Assembly (NCBI RefSeq): GCF_000420405.1
Contig: NZ_ATUW01000001.1
Span: 29,072 to 93,071 of the forward strand
Direction of reading: 5' to 3'
Length of the DNA: 64,000 nt
From: Winkia neuii subsp. neuii DSM 8576
Lineage (GTDB): Bacteria; Actinomycetota; Actinomycetes; Actinomycetales; Actinomycetaceae
How positions within the stretch are numbered: position 1 is the first letter of the stretch; each line of letters begins with the position of its first letter. The notes below the pieces were generated by a model, which was not told where the DNA came from, searched no databases, and saw nothing but the letters and a program-made list of their open reading frames with translations. Positions 61,268-64,000 of the stretch are shown piece by piece. Both the position numbers and the translations under genes were made by a program.

Positions 61268-62524
61268 TCAGCCTTTCTGTTTGGGGCGCTCGACTTCTTT
61301 CACCAGATCGAGATACGCGTATTCCTTGCCGTCTCGTAGGCAGGTAATTCCTGCTGCATCCCCGGTGTGTTCGGCATACCGGCGCAGGATCACCGAGGCG
61401 TATTTCTCGTCGAGCTCCATGCAGTAGGCGATGCGGTCGGTGGCCTCGCACGCCATGAGCGTGGACCCTGAGCCTGCGAAGGTGTCGAGCACGATCGCAT
61501 TCGCCTGGGTGGAGTTACGAATCGGGTAAGCCAACAGGTCTAGTGGCTTGCTTGTGGGGTGATCGGAATTCTTCCTCGGCTTCGCAAAATTCCACACCGT
61601 GGTTTGTTTGCGATTCGCATACCAAGCGTGAGAGCCGTCTTTCTTCCACCCATATAGCACCGGTTCGTGCTGCCACTGATATGGGGAGCGGCCCAGTACG
61701 AGGCAGTCTTTAACCCAGATGCAACATCCGGAGAGATAGAAGCCTGCGTCTTGGAAGGCGCGACGGAAGTTCAATCCTTCGGTGTCGGCGTGGAAAACAT
61801 AGGCTGACCCGCCCTTAGCCAGGGATTCCGCCATGTTGGTGAATGCAGCCAGTAGGAACTGGTAGAAGGTGTCGGCGTCTTGTTTGTCGCCTGCGATTTT
61901 CAGGCCGCTGTTCGATTTGAAGTCCACGTTGTAAGGCGGGTCTGTGACCACCAGATTAGCCTGTTTGCCATCCATCAAAGTTTCGACATCGGCCGGGTTC
62001 GTGGCGTCGCCGCACATCAGGCGATGCCTACCAATAGTCCAGATATCGCCGCGTTGGACGAAAGCAGCAGCCTCAAGGGCGGCATTTAGGTCGAAGTTAT
62101 CGTCCTCGATACTGTCGCCGTCGAGAGAACCTATCAACTGTTGTATTTCGGCTTCGTCGAAACCGGTGAATTCAACGTCGAAATCGGAAGCATCCAGGTC
62201 GGCTATGAGTAGGGCGAGTTTGGATTCATCCCACTGGCCACTGATCTTGTTTAGCGCAACGTTGAGCGCTTTTTCGCGGGTTTCGTCTAGCTCAACTACT
62301 ACGCAGTCCACGGTTTTATAGCCCAGATCGGCGAGTACTTTCAGACGCTGATGCCCACCCACAATATTTCCGGTGGTTTTGTTCCAGATGACTGGCTCCA
62401 CATACCCAAACTCCGTCAGCGACCGCTTGAGCTTTTCGTAGTCGGGGTCGCCGGGCTTAAGGTCTTTACGCGGGTTGTAGTCAGCTGGGGTGAGATCAGT
62501 TAGCTCTATTTGCTTGATGCGCAT
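61268..62524 (-). CDS. DNA methyltransferase with N-terminal ParB-like domain
   Basis: A 418-residue protein. Residues ~1-100 form a ParB/Srx-like domain (MRIKQIELTDLTPADYNPRK, GYVEPVIWNKTTGNIVGGHQ, RLKVLADLG). The methyltransferase part shows DPPYNVDF (motif IV) and DTFAGSGSTLMA (motif I) in the beta-class order, suggesting N6-adenine or N4-cytosine methylation. Overlaps metK by 29 nt. No cognate nuclease is evident. Confidence 0.92.
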   Translation of the reverse strand: MRIKQIELTDLTPADYNPRKDLKPGDPDYEKLKRSLTEFGYVEPVIWNKTTGNIVGGHQRLKVLADLGYKTVDCVVVELDETREKALNVALNKISGQWDESKLALLIADLDASDFDVEFTGFDEAEIQQLIGSLDGDSIEDDNFDLNAALEAAAFVQRGDIWTIGRHRLMCGDATNPADVETLMDGKQANLVVTDPPYNVDFKSNSGLKIAGDKQDADTFYQFLLAAFTNMAESLAKGGSAYVFHADTEGLNFRRAFQDAGFYLSGCCIWVKDCLVLGRSPYQWQHEPVLYGWKKDGSHAWYANRKQTTVWNFAKPRKNSDHPTSKPLDLLAYPIRNSTQANAIVLDTFAGSGSTLMACEATDRIAYCMELDEKYASVILRRYAEHTGDAAGITCLRDGKEYAYLDLVKEVERPKQKG

Positions 62525-63686
62525 GGTTTTTCACCGCCTTTATAAGCTCGCACCGAGTAGTCCAGGTGTCTTCCCATTTGCGTGTGTAATCCCCGAAATG
62601 CCCATACGTCGAATACCGCACATAGCCGGGTGCTCGCAGCCCAAACTGGTCGATGATTGCTGCTGGCCGAAGATTGAACACATCTCGAGCCGCAGCCGTG
62701 ATGATTTCATCGGTGTATTGGCCGGTGCCGAGCGTGTCCACACTGAAAGCAACCGGGTCGGCTTTCCCGATCGCGTAACTAATCGCCACCTGGCACCTGG
62801 GTGCAAGATCCGCATCCACCACGGTTTTCGCGATCAGCCGCGCCATATAAGCACCCGAACGGTCAACCTTAGAAGCATCTTTACCACAGAAAGCTCCACC
62901 ACCATGTCCGGCCAGTCCGCCATAGGTGTCAACCATCAACTTCCTACCGGTGAGTCCAGTGTCAGCTTTAGGGCCGCCCTGCACGAACCGCCCGGACGGG
63001 TTGATCAACACAACCGTGTCCGCATCTACCGGTAGATACCGCTGGCATGCTGGGCCAACAATCAGTGAAGTTATTTCACGGCGCAACACCTCGAAATCCT
63101 TGGATTCATCGTGCTGGACGGAAACCACCACCGTCTCTACGGCTTGCGGTTTTCCTGCGTCGTTGTAGCGCACCGAAACTTGTGCTTTACCATCCGAGAA
63201 GATCCCAGTGATGGTTCCTTGCTTGCGTGCGTCATCTAGCCGCTTACAAATCTCGTGGGCTAAAACAAGAGGCAACGGTAAACGCTCAGGAGTATCAGTG
63301 CAGGCATAACCATAGACCGTGCCTTGGTCACCAGCACCCTGAAGACAATAAGCGGACTCATCGCCATGGCGAGCCTCTAAAGATGTGGTCACCCCGCCGT
63401 TAATATCGCTAGATTGACACCGCACCCATACATAAACTAAAAATCTCCACGGCTTATAGCCAGCTGCAGTCAGGGCTGTGCGTACAGATTCCCGGATTCG
63501 CACATGAGCTTTAGTGCTGATTTCACCGGTGACAATAATGCGTCGCCCAGTAGCCATGACCTCTACCGCGACGCGGGCGTTGCGATCAGTGTAGAGAATT
63601 TCGTCGAGAATCTGATCAGCAATTAAATCGCACAGTTTATCGGGGTGACCGATACACACTGCTTCAGCGCTGCGAACCATAGTCAT
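62496..63686 (-). CDS. metK: Prophage-encoded S-adenosylmethionine synthetase
   Basis: A 396-residue methionine adenosyltransferase. Signatures visible are GHPDKLCDLIADQ (His), the GAGDQGTVYGYACTDTPERL motif and the P-loop-like GGGAFCGKDASKVDRSGAYM. The active residues seen are intact, so it is probably functional. It overlaps the methyltransferase gene, so SAM supply and DNA methylation are coupled on the phage. RBS AAAGGA before ATG 63686. Chromosomal hosts normally have another metK, not visible here. Confidence 0.93.
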   Translation of the reverse strand: MTMVRSAEAVCIGHPDKLCDLIADQILDEILYTDRNARVAVEVMATGRRIIVTGEISTKAHVRIRESVRTALTAAGYKPWRFLVYVWVRCQSSDINGGVTTSLEARHGDESAYCLQGAGDQGTVYGYACTDTPERLPLPLVLAHEICKRLDDARKQGTITGIFSDGKAQVSVRYNDAGKPQAVETVVVSVQHDESKDFEVLRREITSLIVGPACQRYLPVDADTVVLINPSGRFVQGGPKADTGLTGRKLMVDTYGGLAGHGGGAFCGKDASKVDRSGAYMARLIAKTVVDADLAPRCQVAISYAIGKADPVAFSVDTLGTGQYTDEIITAAARDVFNLRPAAIIDQFGLRAPGYVRYSTYGHFGDYTRKWEDTWTTRCELIKAVKNHAHQANRAN

Positions 63687-63801
63687 AGGAATGTCCTTTC
63701 AGTAGAAAATCAAAAGAAACAAAAACTCCCCACCATGACGAACCAAGAGTGGGGAGCGAATATAGACAAGCGAACCCGAATCGTGTGTGATACTGGAATA
63801 C

Positions 63802-64000
63802 GTGAAAGACGAAACGAGTAAACCTAATCCGCCAGAGCCTTCCGGCGGCGATGGTAAAGCCGTGGCCTATGGACTGATTGCCGGGGTGATGACCAGCATT
63901 ATCTTTGGGTTCATTATGGACGATAAGGCCTTGGGGTTAGCTATCGGCGCAGGAGTTGGAATCACGCTAGGGGCAGCTTTCAGCGCGAAAAAACGCTCCA
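63802..64000 (+). CDS. Glycine-rich two-helix membrane protein, 3' end outside window (moron)
   Basis: Starts at GTG 63802 and is open to the window edge: MKDETSKPNPPEPSGGDGKA, then VAYGLIAGVMTSIIFGFIM and LGLAIGAGVGITLGAAFSA. The second helix is a glycine-zipper type. An extended -10 (TG-T-GATACT, 63786-63794) ends 8 bp before the GTG, so the message may be leaderless. Opposite in direction to metK. Function unknown. Confidence 0.6.
   Translation, partial: MKDETSKPNPPEPSGGDGKAVAYGLIAGVMTSIIFGFIMDDKALGLAIGAGVGITLGAAFSAKKRS

Larger units (their letters stand above)
37789..64000. mobile_element. HK97-type siphovirus prophage, truncated by window edge
   Basis: A complete leftward late module (terminase, portal, protease, capsid, connectors, tail, lysis) ends in two serine recombinase genes at the left end. 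The right end lies beyond the window; no replication, repressor or small-terminase genes were identified. The left attachment site should be close to 37.7-37.8 kb but no core duplication can be seen from one end. Whether the iron operon at 31.4-37.7 kb is cargo of the same element is unresolved. Confidence 0.88.

Overview
The window looks like the chromosome of a moderately high-GC actinobacterium, most likely in or near Actinomycetaceae. The pointers are actinobacterial families (DUF3073, DUF3618, DUF5926, the SCP orthologue next to ptsI, MurT/GatD), frequent GTG starts, and minor GC-rich codon use. The genus cannot be fixed from sequence reading alone.

Bases 1-29,071 are ordinary core chromosome: a Holin-X/DUF3618 pair, DUF3073, a frameshifted acyltransferase-SGNH gene, purF-purM with a GH13 enzyme upstream, dps, an RNase II/R-type exonuclease, divergent ptsH and ptsI, an SCP-like protein, a lipid-kinase-like protein, murT-gatD (lipid II amidation), pheA, a very large internally duplicated membrane protein, a GT2 glycosyltransferase, DUF5926, pgm, thioredoxin, a secreted-domain protein, a TetR regulator, a NUDIX hydrolase and tRNA-Gly(CCC). 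Two intergenic gaps (about 3.14-3.44 kb and 8.28-8.60 kb) hold a shared repeat family with perfect long inverted repeats.

From about 29.1 kb to the right edge the DNA is accessory. First comes a GntR (YtrA-type)/ABC transporter operon with a palindromic operator candidate (29.26-31.14 kb). Next, on the minus strand, is a tightly overlapped five-gene operon behind a DtxR/IdeR-type iron box. It encodes a pair of exporter-fold ABC half-transporters plus a complete ECF-type importer (S, T and double-ATPase A), and looks like an iron/siderophore uptake module. It lies between a C-terminal fragment of a serine recombinase and two complete overlapping serine recombinase genes.

From 37.8 kb to the end lies an HK97-type siphovirus prophage, transcribed mostly leftward and cut by the window edge. 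Reading in transcription order: metK, an N6-type DNA methyltransferase with a ParB-like domain, a C5 DNA methyltransferase, two unknown proteins, large terminase, portal, ClpP-like protease, capsid, connectors, major tail protein, tail assembly chaperone with a probable programmed -1 frameshift, tape measure, Dit, Tal, DUF1617, holin, endolysin, an HTH/zinc-ribbon protein and the serine recombinases. Three islands on the opposite strand (a membrane protein plus alpha/beta hydrolase; a four-helix membrane protein; a glycine-rich membrane protein at the edge) interrupt or flank it and look like morons expressed from the lysogen.
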